From contig NZ_CP024011.1 of NCBI RefSeq assembly GCF_002688565.1, positions 3,114,336 through 3,178,335 on the forward strand: a stretch of 64,000 bases of DNA. The letters run 5' to 3'. The translations under genes were made by a program, and so were the position numbers. Under the pieces are notes generated by a model. It was not told where the DNA came from and searched no databases. It worked only from the letters and a program-made list of their open reading frames with translations. Below, one piece after another: positions 40,246-50,318 of the stretch (positions are counted from its first letter, which is position 1; the number at the start of each line of letters is the position of its first letter). The stretch is from Acinetobacter sp. LoGeW2-3. GTDB taxonomy: Bacteria; Pseudomonadota; Gammaproteobacteria; Pseudomonadales; Moraxellaceae.

Positions 40246-40575
40246 ATGAATGAGATTCAATTTTCAGATTGTGTTCGCGCTTGTATGACCTGTTCACTCG
40301 CCTGTACGAATTGCGCAGCTTCATGCCTGAAAGAAGAACATTTAGAAATGATGAGAGAGTGTATACAGCGCTGTCTGGACTGTGCAGATCTCTGTCAACT
40401 CTGTGCCCGTATGGAACAGAAGCAATCACCTTTTATGAAAGATATCTGCGAGCTATGCACCAAAGCCTGTGACTATTGCGTAGAAGAGTGTGGGCATCAT
40501 AAAGATGATCATTGTCAGCAGTGTGCCGAAGCCTGCCGTCGCTGTGCTGAAGAATGCCGAAAAATGGCAGCTTAA
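40246..40575 (+). CDS. Cys-rich four-helix-bundle copper-binding-type protein
   Basis: 109 aa with 21 cysteines, mostly as C-x2-C and C-x3-C repeats along predicted helices: the DUF326/Csp (copper storage protein) pattern. In Csp proteins these cysteines line the inside of a four-helix bundle and bind many Cu(I). There is no signal peptide, so it would store copper in the cytoplasm (Csp3-like). A strong AAGGAGA site precedes the ATG. No copper genes lie next to it. Confidence 0.88.
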   Translation: MNEIQFSDCVRACMTCSLACTNCAASCLKEEHLEMMRECIQRCLDCADLCQLCARMEQKQSPFMKDICELCTKACDYCVEECGHHKDDHCQQCAEACRRCAEECRKMAA

Positions 40576-40632
40576 TTTAAGAATATTTATATTAAGCTAG
40601 ACAGATCAACTGAAAATTAAAATCCTATCAAT

Positions 40633-40672
40633 AAAAAACCCGTAAGCAGATACTTACGGGTTTTTGATCTAA
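40633..40672. terminator. Terminator between the copper protein gene and sthA
   Basis: AAAAACCCGTAAG / CTTACGGGTTTTT hairpin. It lies between convergent genes and can serve both. Confidence 0.9.
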
Positions 40673-40687
40673 GCTGAATAAATTAAA

Positions 40688-42103
40688 TTAGAATAAACGG
40701 TTCATACCATTCAAAGTTGCTACACGATACGCTTCCGCCATGGTTGGATAGTTGAACGTTGTTTCCACGAAATACTTAATAGTATTGTTCGGGCTGTTCA
40801 TTACCGCCTGACCAATGTGAATAATTTCAGACGCGTTATTACCGAAGCAATGTACACCTAAAACTTCCAGTGTTTCGCGGTGGAATAAGATCTTTAATTC
40901 ACCGACTGTGTCACCAGTAATTTGAGCACGTGCCAGATGACGGAATGACGCCTGACCAACTTCATACGGAATTTTTTCTTCAGTGAGCTGTTGTTCAGTT
41001 TTACCAATCGAAGAAATTTCCGGAATGGTATAAATACCAGTTGGGATATCTGTTACAGGCGCTACATCTTTCTCGCCACTCATGTTTGCACCCGCGCAAC
41101 GACCTTGGTCATATGCAGCAGAAGCTAGAGATGGCCAGCCAATCACGTCGCCTGCAGCGTAGATATTTTCTACTTCAGTCTGGTATTGATCATTCACTGT
41201 CAATTGACCACGACTGTTTGGTTTCAGGCCGACATTTTCTAGACCTAGGCCATCCGTGTTTCCTGAACGACCATTACACCAAAGAATGGCATCCGCTTTA
41301 ATTTTCTTGCCACTTTGCGTATGTAGAACCACATAATCATCAGAAGTTTCAAGATAATCGATCTGCTCATTGTGACGGATCAACACGCCTTGTTCACGTA
41401 AGTGATAAGACAACGCATCAGAAATTTCGTCATCTAGGTAGCTCAGCAGTTTCGGCTGAGTATTGATCAGGTCAACTTTATGGCCTAGACCAATAAAGAT
41501 CGACGCATATTCACAACCAATCACACCTGCACCGTAAATAATGATTTTTTGGATTGAATAATCCAGATCCAGAATTTTGTCTGAATCAAATACGCGTGGA
41601 TGATTAAAGTCTAGAATTTCAGGACGATAAGGACGAGAACCAGTTGCAATCACCAACTGTTTAAACTGAATCGTTTCTTTAATGCCATCCGGGCTAAATA
41701 CGAAAATCGTGTTTTCATCCTGAACGTAGGCACGACCATGGAAGATATCAATTTTATTACGGTCGTAGAAACGTGAATGGGTTTCAACCTGTTGTTGAAT
41801 CACTTTATGCGCATTACGAAGCACTTGCTTCATGGTGAACTGTTTCCATTCACCCACTTTCTGGAACATTGGATCACGTTGATAACGGATGATGCTTGAT
41901 ACCGTTTGACGCAATGCTTTACTTGGAATTGTACCCACGTGAGTACAGTTACCACCAAGTTGTTCACGCATATCAACGATTGCAACGCGTTTGCCTGATT
42001 TGGCAAGCTTCATTGCCGCGCCTTCGCCCGCAGGGCCTGAACCTAGAACTACCGCATCGTACTTAACGAAAGTCCCACTAACGACCTCTTTTTTACGTGG
42101 CAT
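40688..42103 (-). CDS. sthA: Soluble pyridine nucleotide transhydrogenase
   Basis: Transfers hydride between NADPH and NAD(+) in the cytoplasm; a flavoprotein of the disulfide-reductase family. 471 aa with the FAD-binding [10 protein letters not shown] (~17-26), the NAD-binding [11 protein letters not shown] (~182-192) and the C-terminal FAD contact ([16 protein letters not shown]). The redox centre reads [16 protein letters not shown]: the second active-site cysteine is replaced by Thr, as expected for Sth rather than lipoamide dehydrogenase. Divergent from lipA. Confidence 0.95.
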   Translation of the reverse strand: MPRKKEVVSGTFVKYDAVVLGSGPAGEGAAMKLAKSGKRVAIVDMREQLGGNCTHVGTIPSKALRQTVSSIIRYQRDPMFQKVGEWKQFTMKQVLRNAHKVIQQQVETHSRFYDRNKIDIFHGRAYVQDENTIFVFSPDGIKETIQFKQLVIATGSRPYRPEILDFNHPRVFDSDKILDLDYSIQKIIIYGAGVIGCEYASIFIGLGHKVDLINTQPKLLSYLDDEISDALSYHLREQGVLIRHNEQIDYLETSDDYVVLHTQSGKKIKADAILWCNGRSGNTDGLGLENVGLKPNSRGQLTVNDQYQTEVENIYAAGDVIGWPSLASAAYDQGRCAGANMSGEKDVAPVTDIPTGIYTIPEISSIGKTEQQLTEEKIPYEVGQASFRHLARAQITGDTVGELKILFHRETLEVLGVHCFGNNASEIIHIGQAVMNSPNNTIKYFVETTFNYPTMAEAYRVATLNGMNRLF

Positions 42104-42234
42104 TCAACGCTCCTTTATAAATTAAATTCATCTGCAATATCTGTTTGCCATATTATGACGTAAATCATGTCATTTTGGTGTATTTAACTGACATATATTG
42201 TGTGATGAGAACATTTTTTAAATGAATAGTCCTT

Positions 42235-42266
42235 TTTGCCCCATTTGTAGCTAAGTCCGTTATAAT
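42235..42266 (+). promoter_or_regulatory. Candidate promoter of lipA
   Basis: TATAAT at 42261-42266 is preceded by a TTTGCC/TTGCCC element with a 19-20-nt spacer (longer than ideal), about 55 nt upstream of the lipA start. Confidence 0.35.
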
Positions 42267-42319
42267 AAAAGCGCTATCTTTGATTATCTCCTCCCTTCAA
42301 AACAGTGGAAAAGTTGAAT

Positions 42320-43333
42320 ATGTCTGAAAACCGTAAACCTGAACAGGGTGTCAAACTTCGCGGCGCGGAAAAGGTCGCTCGTATTCCTGTAAAAGTTGTA
42401 CCTACGGTTGAAACACCACGGAAGCCGGACTGGATTCGCGTCAAAATGGCAGCGCCTGAAGAAGTACAACGTATTAAAACCACACTTCGTCAGCAAAAAT
42501 TACATACCGTATGTGAAGAAGCAGCCTGCCCTAACCTGCCTGAATGTTTTGGTGGCGGTACAGCAACCTTTATGATTATGGGTGATATTTGTACCCGTCG
42601 CTGCCCATTCTGTGATGTGGCTCATGGTCGTCCAAATGCACTTGATCCTGACGAACCTCGTCACATGGCAGAAACCATTGCCAACCTGGGTCTGAAATAT
42701 GCGGTAATTACCTCGGTTGACCGTGATGACCTGTTAGACGGTGGTGCACAGCATTTTGTCGACTGTATTAAAGAAGCACGTGAACTAAGTCCGAAAACAT
42801 TATTAGAGATTCTGGTTCCTGACTTCCGTGGTCGTATGGATATTGCCCTGCGCATCATGACTGAATGTCCGCCAGATGTGTTTAACCACAATATTGAAAC
42901 TGTGCCACGTCTGTATAAAGCGATGCGTCCAGGTTCTGATTACCAGCACTCTTTGAACTTATTGAAAATGTTTAAAGAATACTGCCCAGATATTCCAACC
43001 AAATGTGGTTTGATGGTGGGTATCGGTGAAACTGAAGAAGAAGTGATTGCCCTACTAGATGACTTAAAAGCACATGAAGTTGATTATGTGACCATTGGTC
43101 AGTACTTGCAGCCATCTAAACAGCACGCGCCGATTGACCGCTTTGTAACGCCTGAAGAATTTGAGCGTTATGCAGAACATGGCCGAAAACTTGGCTTTAA
43201 AAATATCTGGTCTGCACCAATGGTGCGTTCTAGTTATTTTGCGGATCGTCAATACTACGGCGAGCCGGTTCCAGCAGTACGTCGTAAGGCTGATCCTGCC
43301 AAAAAAATTGCAGTACAAACGATTGAAGCTTAA
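42320..43333 (+). CDS. lipA: Lipoyl synthase
   Basis: A radical-SAM enzyme that inserts two sulfurs into protein-bound octanoate. 337 aa from the ATG at 42320 (a GTG at 42305 is in frame but unneeded). It binds two clusters: the auxiliary one through Cys65, Cys70 and Cys76 ([12 protein letters not shown]) and the radical-SAM one through Cys91, Cys95 and Cys98 ([10 protein letters not shown]). The C-terminal serine (SAPMVRSSY) that ligates the auxiliary cluster is present. LipB is not in the window. Confidence 0.96.
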   Translation: MSENRKPEQGVKLRGAEKVARIPVKVVPTVETPRKPDWIRVKMAAPEEVQRIKTTLRQQKLHTVCEEAACPNLPECFGGGTATFMIMGDICTRRCPFCDVAHGRPNALDPDEPRHMAETIANLGLKYAVITSVDRDDLLDGGAQHFVDCIKEARELSPKTLLEILVPDFRGRMDIALRIMTECPPDVFNHNIETVPRLYKAMRPGSDYQHSLNLLKMFKEYCPDIPTKCGLMVGIGETEEEVIALLDDLKAHEVDYVTIGQYLQPSKQHAPIDRFVTPEEFERYAEHGRKLGFKNIWSAPMVRSSYFADRQYYGEPVPAVRRKADPAKKIAVQTIEA

Positions 43334-43344
43334 TTTTGCTTAAA

Positions 43345-43375
43345 TCAAAGCCCTCTATGTAGAGGGCTTTTTTAT
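43345..43375 (+). terminator. Terminator of lipA
   Basis: AAAGCCCTC / GAGGGCTTT stem with TATGTA loop and a T-run. Confidence 0.92.
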
Positions 43376-43745
43376 GCTGAATAGAAATTTCTTCTGCGAT
43401 CCTAAATTAGAAAAATCCTTTTAAAATGTCTTATCACTCTTATCGTCAGTAGTTCTCAAGCTATTGCGATCTTCTATTCTGTTAAGATTCTATTTTCCAT
43501 TTTTTTACCTGAGCTAAGTTATTACTTATCTTCACATTTCTTTTCGTGTTCTCACTTGAATACTGATCACTTTTCAAACAATCTCAAAAATAGCTAAACA
43601 TTCAACAATATCGTTATGAAGTGAAAAACGATAAGAGTCTCAAGAACATCCATGATCAAAGCCATGTGCAGTGATTGCACCATGATACTGACAGATAGAC
43701 CAACAAATTAAGGTCATGGATGCATAACCCTGGAGAAATATAACG
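43376..43745. other. Leader region of fadE
   Basis: About 370 bp without a gene. Near fadE it holds an inverted repeat: CATCCATGA (43647-43655) and TCATGGATG (43714-43722), with a smaller imperfect CATGTGCA/TGCACCATG element inside. This could be an operator or leader structure. A GGAG site precedes fadE. Confidence 0.45.
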
Positions 43746-46250
43746 ATGCTATTTATCTATGCTGTTTTGCTTCTATTACTCAGCTTATGGGCGATTTTTT
43801 ATTTTCAGCTTTCTCGAACCACAGGTGCATTTGCCCTGATTTTTGTGTCGATCTTGGTTGCATTTATCAGTCCATGGTCGCTTTTACTAGGCATCCCTCT
43901 GATTCTAATCAGTCTGGTGGTACTGATTGATCCTTTACGTATGGCTGTCATTACACGACCAGCTTACAAAGCCTTGGCGAATGCCATGCCGAGCATCAGT
44001 TCAACAGAGCGTGAAGCATTGGAATCCGGCACTAGTTGGTGGGAAAAAGAACTGTTTATGGGTGCTCCAGACTGGAAAATCTTTAACAACTATCCATATC
44101 CCAAGCTGTCTAATGAAGAACAGTCTTTCATAGATAATGAAGTCGAAACACTTTGCAGCATGTTAGATGAATGGGAAATTCATCAACAGAAAGAACTTCC
44201 TGCACATATCTGGCAATTTATTAAAGACAATGGTTTCTTGGGTCTGATTATTCCAAAAGAATATGGTGGTCGTGCCTTTAGCTCCTTTGCCCAAAGCCGT
44301 GTAATGAGTAAGATTGCTTCCCGATCTTTAACAGCTGCAGTGAGCTGTATGGTGCCAAACTCGCTTGGACCGGGTGAACTGTTGCTGCATTATGGAACAG
44401 AAGAACAGAAAAATCGTTATTTACCCGGTTTAGCTAAAGGACTAGAAATCCCCTGTTTCGGTCTGACCAGCCCGGAAGCCGGTTCCGATGCCGGTGCGAT
44501 TCCAGATACTGGTGTAGTCTGCTATGGACAGTATGAAGGCCAAGAAGTTCTGGGTTTGAGAATGAATTTCTCTAAACGCTGGATTACCTTGGCGCCGATC
44601 GCTACTGTCGTCGGTTTAGCCTTTAAAATGTATGATCCAGACCGTTTACTGGAAGGACCAGCCGAATATGGCATTACCTGTGCCCTGTTACCTGCCAATC
44701 ATGAAGGCGTTGTCGTCGGTCCACGTCATAATCCCGGCCCGCCATTTATGAATGGTACGGTTGAAGGTAAAGATGTCTTCATTCCACTGGACTGGATTAT
44801 TGGCGGTGTTAAAAATGCCGGTAAAGGCTGGCGTATGCTGATGGAATGTCTGGCAGTAGGTCGTGGTATTTCGCTACCCGCTCTATCTACTTCCAGTGCA
44901 GAAATGGCTTATCTGAATGTCGGCGCATTTTCACGAATCCGTCAGCAATTCAAAATATCGGTGGGTAAATTTGAGGGCGTGCAGGAAGCCAATAGCGAAA
45001 TTGCTAGCGACACTTACATGCTGGAGGCTTTCCGTTATCTAGTAACTTGTGGCCTAAATCAGGGTGGTAAACCAGCAGTAATGACCGCAATTGCCAAATA
45101 CTATGCGACTGAAACCATGCGTAAAATTGTTAATCACGGTATGGATGTGGTTGGTGGCCGTGCCATTCAGATGGGTCCACGTAACTTCCTCGCCTTGAAC
45201 TATCAAGCCATTCCGGTGTCGATTACAGTTGAAGGTGCCAATATTCTCAGTCGTTCCTTAATGATTTTTGGTCAAGGTTCAATGCGTTGCCATCCTTATT
45301 TGTATGAAGAATTACAGCTCTTACAAGCGCAAGACAGGGATGCAGCTCAAGAAACATTTAATGATCTGTTATTTAAGCATTTAGGTTATACCTTTAACCG
45401 TACGGCTCGCTCCTTTGCTTATGCCTTTACAGGTGGCTCAGGTGCATTTCCACAAAGTGCAGTTGATTTTACCCGTCCTTATTACAAGATCATTAACCGA
45501 CTCAGTGCCAACTTTGCCCTGACTGCAGACATGTGTCTAGGTTTACTTGCCGGTGATATTAAGCGTAAGGAAATGCTGTCCGGTCGTCTGGCAGATATTC
45601 ATGCGCATTTATTTATTGCCTCTGCAATTCTCAAGTTCTTTGAACATAGTAAAAAGACTGAAGCTGAACGTTTACATGCCAAATTGGCAGTAGAAAAATC
45701 CTTATATACTGCTCAGGAAGCTTTTTATGATCTGTTTGAGAATTTCCCGGTTCGTATTGCAGCGGGTATGGTGAAATTACTCTGCTTCCCATTTGGTCGC
45801 CCATTGAAGAAACCATCAGATCATCTCAAACAGCAGGTTGCGAATAGCATGATGGAAGATAATGCTTTCCGCCAAGTTTTAAAAAAACATGTCTACTACA
45901 GTAAAGCTGAAGATGATGTCACCGGTCGTATGGAATCAACCTTTAGCATGCTGCTGGATATTGAGCATCTTTGGGATCGCTTTAAGAAAGCCGAGAATAA
46001 GGGCCAATTTAAAGGTCTGAGTTTTGCTGAACATGTAGCAGATGCACGACAACATGGTTTTATTAACGAGCATGAGGCTGAAAAGCTCTTGCATTATAAT
46101 GCCCGACGTTATGACAGTATGCTGACTGATGTCTTTGATCTGCAGCTCCAAGAAGCGATGGAATTAGAAAATCCATATATCAGTAAGGCAGATGCAACCG
46201 GTACTGATACTTCAGTTCAAACAGATCCTTCGCATTCAACGACTCCTTAG
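43746..46250 (+). CDS. fadE: Acyl-CoA dehydrogenase FadE
   Basis: First oxidation step of fatty-acid beta-oxidation, making 2-trans-enoyl-CoA; FAD-dependent. 834 aa, the long FadE type: two hydrophobic segments at the N-terminus (~1-60) place it at the membrane, followed by the acyl-CoA dehydrogenase core (CFGLTSPEAGSDAGA, QMGPRNF, ITVEGANILSRS) and a long C-terminal extension (DUF1974). The E. coli enzyme is 814 aa. It has its own terminator. Regulation by fatty-acyl-responsive repressors is likely but no operator can be identified with certainty. Confidence 0.94.
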   Translation: MLFIYAVLLLLLSLWAIFYFQLSRTTGAFALIFVSILVAFISPWSLLLGIPLILISLVVLIDPLRMAVITRPAYKALANAMPSISSTEREALESGTSWWEKELFMGAPDWKIFNNYPYPKLSNEEQSFIDNEVETLCSMLDEWEIHQQKELPAHIWQFIKDNGFLGLIIPKEYGGRAFSSFAQSRVMSKIASRSLTAAVSCMVPNSLGPGELLLHYGTEEQKNRYLPGLAKGLEIPCFGLTSPEAGSDAGAIPDTGVVCYGQYEGQEVLGLRMNFSKRWITLAPIATVVGLAFKMYDPDRLLEGPAEYGITCALLPANHEGVVVGPRHNPGPPFMNGTVEGKDVFIPLDWIIGGVKNAGKGWRMLMECLAVGRGISLPALSTSSAEMAYLNVGAFSRIRQQFKISVGKFEGVQEANSEIASDTYMLEAFRYLVTCGLNQGGKPAVMTAIAKYYATETMRKIVNHGMDVVGGRAIQMGPRNFLALNYQAIPVSITVEGANILSRSLMIFGQGSMRCHPYLYEELQLLQAQDRDAAQETFNDLLFKHLGYTFNRTARSFAYAFTGGSGAFPQSAVDFTRPYYKIINRLSANFALTADMCLGLLAGDIKRKEMLSGRLADIHAHLFIASAILKFFEHSKKTEAERLHAKLAVEKSLYTAQEAFYDLFENFPVRIAAGMVKLLCFPFGRPLKKPSDHLKQQVANSMMEDNAFRQVLKKHVYYSKAEDDVTGRMESTFSMLLDIEHLWDRFKKAENKGQFKGLSFAEHVADARQHGFINEHEAEKLLHYNARRYDSMLTDVFDLQLQEAMELENPYISKADATGTDTSVQTDPSHSTTP

Positions 46251-46324
46251 ATAGAGCTTTTATCTAAATCGGTCTTTGATTCCAAAGCGAAGTATTATTT
46301 CTTTACTCTGCTTTGGAATCTCTC

Positions 46325-46352
46325 AAGTGGCTACCCAGCCACTTTTTTACGA
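46325..46352 (+). terminator. Terminator of fadE
   Basis: AAGTGGCT / AGCCACTT stem and T-run. A longer hairpin of GATTCCAAAGC and GCTTTGGAATC lies just upstream (about 46276-46322). Confidence 0.88.
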
Positions 46353-46416
46353 CTATTGCACGATGGCATTTTGCCTTTAAAGCCTTAAGCTAGACCGATA
46401 ATAAAATTGAGGGTTA

Positions 46417-46812
46417 ATGATGTCACAACAAGATTATGAAAATGGCTTGAAAGTCCGTACTGAAGTGATGGGTGCAAGTTTTGTAAAACGTGCTCAGGAC
46501 AATACGGTTCCTTTTACCCAACCGTTACAGGACTGGATTAATGAACATGCCTGGGGTTCAACCTGGCAACGTGAAGGGGTTTTACCACGTAAATACCGTT
46601 CTTTAATTACTATTGCTTTTCTTACCGCGCAAAAAAGCCCAACTGAATTGAAAGGCCATGTTCGTGGCGCTTTGAATAACGGTGCGACAGTTGAAGAAAT
46701 TCAGGAAGTACTACTGCATAGCTTGCCTTACTGCGGCGCTCCTGCAACACAAGAAGCATTCCGTGCAGCGCTTGAAGTGATCCAAGAATATCAATCGAAT
46801 CAGCAGAGTTAA
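46417..46812 (+). CDS. Carboxymuconolactone decarboxylase (CMD) family protein
   Basis: 131 aa, PcaC-like in layout: an N-terminal NGLKVRTEVMG segment, WGSTWQREG, then the core helices YRSLITIAFLTAQK and LKGHVRGALNNGATVEEIQEVLLH. Enzymes of this fold decarboxylate gamma-carboxymuconolactone in protocatechuate catabolism. The others are AhpD-like peroxidases, but the CxxC of AhpD is absent here. It is not within a pca cluster, so the substrate is uncertain. The true start may be the second Met (46420), nearer the ideal distance from GAGGG. Confidence 0.85.
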   Translation: MMSQQDYENGLKVRTEVMGASFVKRAQDNTVPFTQPLQDWINEHAWGSTWQREGVLPRKYRSLITIAFLTAQKSPTELKGHVRGALNNGATVEEIQEVLLHSLPYCGAPATQEAFRAALEVIQEYQSNQQS

Positions 46813-46852
46813 GAATTGCTTAGGCTATTTAGCCATCTTAGCAATAATAAAG

Positions 46853-46879
46853 CCGGGAATTAAAATTCCCGGTTTTTTA
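46853..46879 (+). terminator. Terminator of the CMD gene
   Basis: Perfect palindrome CCGGGAATT-AA-AATTCCCGG followed by six Ts. Confidence 0.92.
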
Positions 46880-46957
46880 AATTTTGAATCGATAAATCTA
46901 TTGTTCTTTAATTAAAGAATCATAGTTTCTCTGTTTAATAAAAAATTAAAAATAAAC

Positions 46958-47833
46958 TTATCCTCTTAATTCAATTTGAGTACGTTGCTCCAAGCCTTGC
47001 ACCGCAGCGGAAAAATCTAATTGACTGGCCTGAGATTTCGCTATTTGCTGAAACTCTTGCTGAACCAAAGACATCACCGATAAATCCAGTTGCTGTTGTT
47101 GTACCAGCTTCAAAGCAATGCCAATATCTTTCTGCAATAGATCCAGTGCAAAGGTCTTGTTAAATTCACGGTTCAGTACACGCTGCGCCATGATATTTTC
47201 CGACATGCTGCTTTTACCACTGGAATGATTAATACAGTTCAGTGCACTGCTTAAATCAACGCCCTGTCCTTTCAGTACAGTCAGTCCTTCAGCCAATGCC
47301 CATAAGTGAGTCGCCATTAAGGTATTATTCACGGCTTTCACCGCAAAGCCCGAACCACTTTCTCCCACATATTCAATTAAACTAGCAAAGGCATCAATGA
47401 TCGGTTTAGCTTGCTCAAAGGCTTGTTCATTGCCTCCGACCATAACGGTTAAAGTGCCACGTTCTGCCCCAATCGTTTGACCCGAAACCGGTGCATCCAG
47501 ATAAAAACTGCCTTGTTTCTCCAGGAGCTTCGCCAGTTTCTGGGCAGATTCTGGCACCCCGCTGGTACAGTCAATCCAGATTGCACCTTGTTTGGGTGGA
47601 TGAGCTGCAATCAATGCTTCAACATCCTGACTGGTCGGCAAACAGGAAAAGATAAAATCTGCCTGAACCACCTGCTCAATACCAACTGCCTGCGTTGCAA
47701 AAGTTTCAGCATGCGCTACAGCTTTCTGTTCAGTACGGTTCCAGACCCAAACCTGATGTCCGAGTTTTGGCAAATGGGAGGCCATATGCCAGCCCATTGC
47801 CCCGAGTCCTAAAAATGCAATTGAATGACTCAA
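46958..47833 (-). CDS. Beta-hydroxyacid dehydrogenase at the end of the Rut operon
   Basis: 291 aa, NAD(P)-dependent 3-hydroxyisobutyrate dehydrogenase family: FLGLGAMGWHMA (7-18, Rossmann GxGxMG), DAPVSGQTIGAERGTL (~115-130, substrate loop) and catalytic Lys in AVKAVNNTL (~170). It follows rutG after 15 bp and is the last gene of the operon. The window holds no rutE. Because this family reduces semialdehydes such as tartronate or methylmalonate semialdehyde, it is a good candidate to reduce malonic semialdehyde to 3-hydroxypropionate in place of RutE. The substrate is inferred from position. Confidence 0.85.
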   Translation of the reverse strand: MSHSIAFLGLGAMGWHMASHLPKLGHQVWVWNRTEQKAVAHAETFATQAVGIEQVVQADFIFSCLPTSQDVEALIAAHPPKQGAIWIDCTSGVPESAQKLAKLLEKQGSFYLDAPVSGQTIGAERGTLTVMVGGNEQAFEQAKPIIDAFASLIEYVGESGSGFAVKAVNNTLMATHLWALAEGLTVLKGQGVDLSSALNCINHSSGKSSMSENIMAQRVLNREFNKTFALDLLQKDIGIALKLVQQQQLDLSVMSLVQQEFQQIAKSQASQLDFSAAVQGLEQRTQIELRG

Positions 47834-47848
47834 AAAATGCTCCTCATA

Positions 47849-49210
47849 TTAAGCGACTGGCTTAGCTTCAACTTCAGTTACGGTTTCAGCTGATTCATAT
47901 GCTGGCAATTCTTTATCTTCACCACGGTTCAGAAATAGATTCAATAGAATCGCAGCCACAGTTGCAGTACCAATACCACCGAGGTCAAAACCACCAATCT
48001 GCAAGCTATAGCTCCCTGTCCCCATGATCAGACACACGGCACCAATAATCAGCGTACTGTTCTTGGTGAAATCAACACGGTTATCTACCCAGATTTTCGC
48101 ACCAGCCACCGTAATCAGGCCAAATACGACAATCGATGCACCACCTAATAAGGCCACTGGAATGGTACTGATCACTGCACCGAATTTAGGTGAAAGTCCG
48201 AGTAAAATGGCGAAGATACCCGCGAAGACAAATACAGTGGTTGCATAAACTTTGGTCACTGCCATTACACCGATATTTTCGGCATACGTAGTCATCCCTG
48301 TACCACCGACAGAAGCTGACAATGAAGTACACACCCCATCCGCAAAGAAACCACGACCCATATATGGCGACAGGTTTTTACCCGTCATCGCAGATACGGC
48401 TTTAAAGTGCCCCAGATTTTCTGCAACCAAGATAATTGCCACTGGTGCAATCATCAGCATGGCATTCATTTCAAAGACCGGACTCTGGAAATTTGGTAAA
48501 CCAAACCATGCGGCTTCACTGACTTTGGTAAAATCAATCGCAGGTCCGAAGCCCATCACATTAGTGAAAAGGAAGTAAATTAGGTAGGAAGATAATAAGC
48601 CCAATAACAATAACAGACGGCGTACCATTCCTCGGGTAAATACAGCAATCACACTGATACAGATAATGGTGATTAATGCCATCCAGGAATCAAACTGGTT
48701 CGCTGAAACACTTTTAATCGCAACGGGCGCCAGGTTCAAGCCGATAATCATCACGATCACGCCTGTCACTACAGGTGGCATCAGTTTTTCAATCCAGTTG
48801 GTACCAGTTTTCATGACCAGTAGCCCAATCAAGGCATAGACGATACCGCAAGCAATGGTGCCGCCAAGTGCCAGTCCGATATTAGGATTCGCGCCAACAC
48901 CGGAATACCCCGTTACTGCGACGACCGCACCAATAAAGGCAAAGCTTGATCCCAGATAACTTGGCAATCGACCGCCCGTGATCAGGAAAAATAAAATGGT
49001 GCCAATCCCGGTAATAAAAATCGTGAGATTGGGATCAAACCCCATTAATAAGGGTGCCAGCACGGTTGCGCCAAACATGGCAAACACATGCTGTAACCCG
49101 AGAATAATACTTTTTCCAGCAGGCAGATATTCATCTGTTTGCACGGGTGTGGTATCGAGATTGCCTTGGTAAGGCTTAAATTTTGGAAACCACGTTTCTT
49201 TTTCTTGCAT
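47849..49210 (-). CDS. rutG: Pyrimidine permease RutG
   Basis: An NCS2-family uracil/xanthine permease that imports uracil for the Rut pathway. 453 aa with about fourteen hydrophobic segments and the NCS2 stretches LGLQHVFAMFGATVLAPLLMG (~37-57) and VAENLGHFKAV (~267-277). It lies in the operon 33 bp after rutF. The long hydrophilic C-terminal tail is not conserved in the family. Confidence 0.92.
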   Translation of the reverse strand: MQEKETWFPKFKPYQGNLDTTPVQTDEYLPAGKSIILGLQHVFAMFGATVLAPLLMGFDPNLTIFITGIGTILFFLITGGRLPSYLGSSFAFIGAVVAVTGYSGVGANPNIGLALGGTIACGIVYALIGLLVMKTGTNWIEKLMPPVVTGVIVMIIGLNLAPVAIKSVSANQFDSWMALITIICISVIAVFTRGMVRRLLLLLGLLSSYLIYFLFTNVMGFGPAIDFTKVSEAAWFGLPNFQSPVFEMNAMLMIAPVAIILVAENLGHFKAVSAMTGKNLSPYMGRGFFADGVCTSLSASVGGTGMTTYAENIGVMAVTKVYATTVFVFAGIFAILLGLSPKFGAVISTIPVALLGGASIVVFGLITVAGAKIWVDNRVDFTKNSTLIIGAVCLIMGTGSYSLQIGGFDLGGIGTATVAAILLNLFLNRGEDKELPAYESAETVTEVEAKPVA

Positions 49211-49243
49211 CGGCTTCCCCTCCTTGATTAGGATTGAATTGAA

Positions 49244-49825
49244 TTAGCACATTTTGTGTGGCTCACAGTAAGAACGGTTGAAGTACATCAGCGCATTGCC
49301 TTGACTCTGGCACATGGCTTTCACCTCACAGAACAGCACGTCATGACTGCCTACGGATAAACATTGGACCACCTCGCAGTCAAAACTGACCAAGGCATCC
49401 TCAAGTACAGGTGACTGGGTCACCAGGGTTTTCCAGTTCCCCTGACTGAAACGCTCTGCCATTGGTGTTTTTCCACCAAACAGATTGGAAAGATGTTGTT
49501 GATGTGATGCCAAAGTATTCACACACAACACCTGATTCTTTTTAAAGGTTTCATAGACTGACGCAGAACGGTTCAGGCACACCAGCAACGTTGGTGGTGT
49601 ATCCGTCACGCTACATACGGCCGAAGCGGTAAATCCAGCCATTCCTGCATCGCCTTGCGTGGTAATCACATTCACCGCAGCACCCAGATTGGACATGCCC
49701 TGACGGAAAATCTGCTGATCGACTTGGGTAAAGATGTCACCCGATGAATTAGTCGCCAAAACCTTATTTAATGCGTTATTTTCTGCAACTGTCTCTGTGA
49801 TGATTTTAGATAGTTTGGCATTCAT
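49244..49825 (-). CDS. rutF: RutF, flavin reductase
   Basis: Regenerates FMNH2 for RutA. The start at 49825 (MNAKLSKI) follows CAGGAG at 7-nt spacing; a TTG 24 bp upstream is in frame but less likely. 193 aa with the flavin-reductase pattern [42 protein letters not shown] and [10 protein letters not shown]. It lies between rutC and rutG, in the E. coli order minus D and E. Confidence 0.92.
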   Translation of the reverse strand: MNAKLSKIITETVAENNALNKVLATNSSGDIFTQVDQQIFRQGMSNLGAAVNVITTQGDAGMAGFTASAVCSVTDTPPTLLVCLNRSASVYETFKKNQVLCVNTLASHQQHLSNLFGGKTPMAERFSQGNWKTLVTQSPVLEDALVSFDCEVVQCLSVGSHDVLFCEVKAMCQSQGNALMYFNRSYCEPHKMC

Positions 49826-49904
49826 GCTGTTCTCCTGACCCCAAGTCAATATTCAGTTTCAGACCTGGGGCATCTAGTAATGAGATTGAATCAGGTGGAT
49901 CGGC

Positions 49905-50285
49905 TTATACATGGGCAATCGAAGCAATTTCAACTAGCGCATCAGGTTTGACCAAACCTGTCTGTACGCAATACCGTGCCGGCTTATCTCCCGGGAAATA
50001 CTCTGCATAAACTGCATTAATCGCAGCATAATCTGCCCAGTCTTTGACAAAGACATGGTTAAAGGTTACGTCATCCATACTGCCTCCCGCTTCCTCAATC
50101 ACACGCTTGATGGTTTCCAGAATATGACGGGTCTGTGCTGCGGCATCACCGACATGCACCACATTATTATTTTCATCAAAAGCTAATGTACCGGATACAT
50201 ACACAATATTGTCTGCCTTGGTTGCCGGTACATACGGTGCTAATGGTTTCGATGTTCCTGCTGGAATAATGATTTCTTTAGGCAT
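49905..50285 (-). CDS. rutC: RutC, RidA-family aminoacrylate deaminase
   Basis: 126 aa of the RidA/YjgF fold. It helps turn the 3-aminoacrylate made by RutB into malonic semialdehyde. The family motif YVSGTLAFD (~30-38) and the C-terminal [21 protein letters not shown], which supplies the active-site Arg/Glu, are present. A strong AAGGA precedes the start. It lies between rutB and rutF in the same direction. Confidence 0.92.
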   Translation of the reverse strand: MPKEIIIPAGTSKPLAPYVPATKADNIVYVSGTLAFDENNNVVHVGDAAAQTRHILETIKRVIEEAGGSMDDVTFNHVFVKDWADYAAINAVYAEYFPGDKPARYCVQTGLVKPDALVEIASIAHV

Positions 50286-50318
50286 ACTATTTTTTCCTTA
50301 ATTCTGTTCTTTAATTCT

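Noticed and set aside
41041..41301. Plus-strand ORF inside sthA (and many similar antisense frames elsewhere)
   Set aside because: Shadow frames of intact genes with unsuitable codon use and no ribosome-binding sites.
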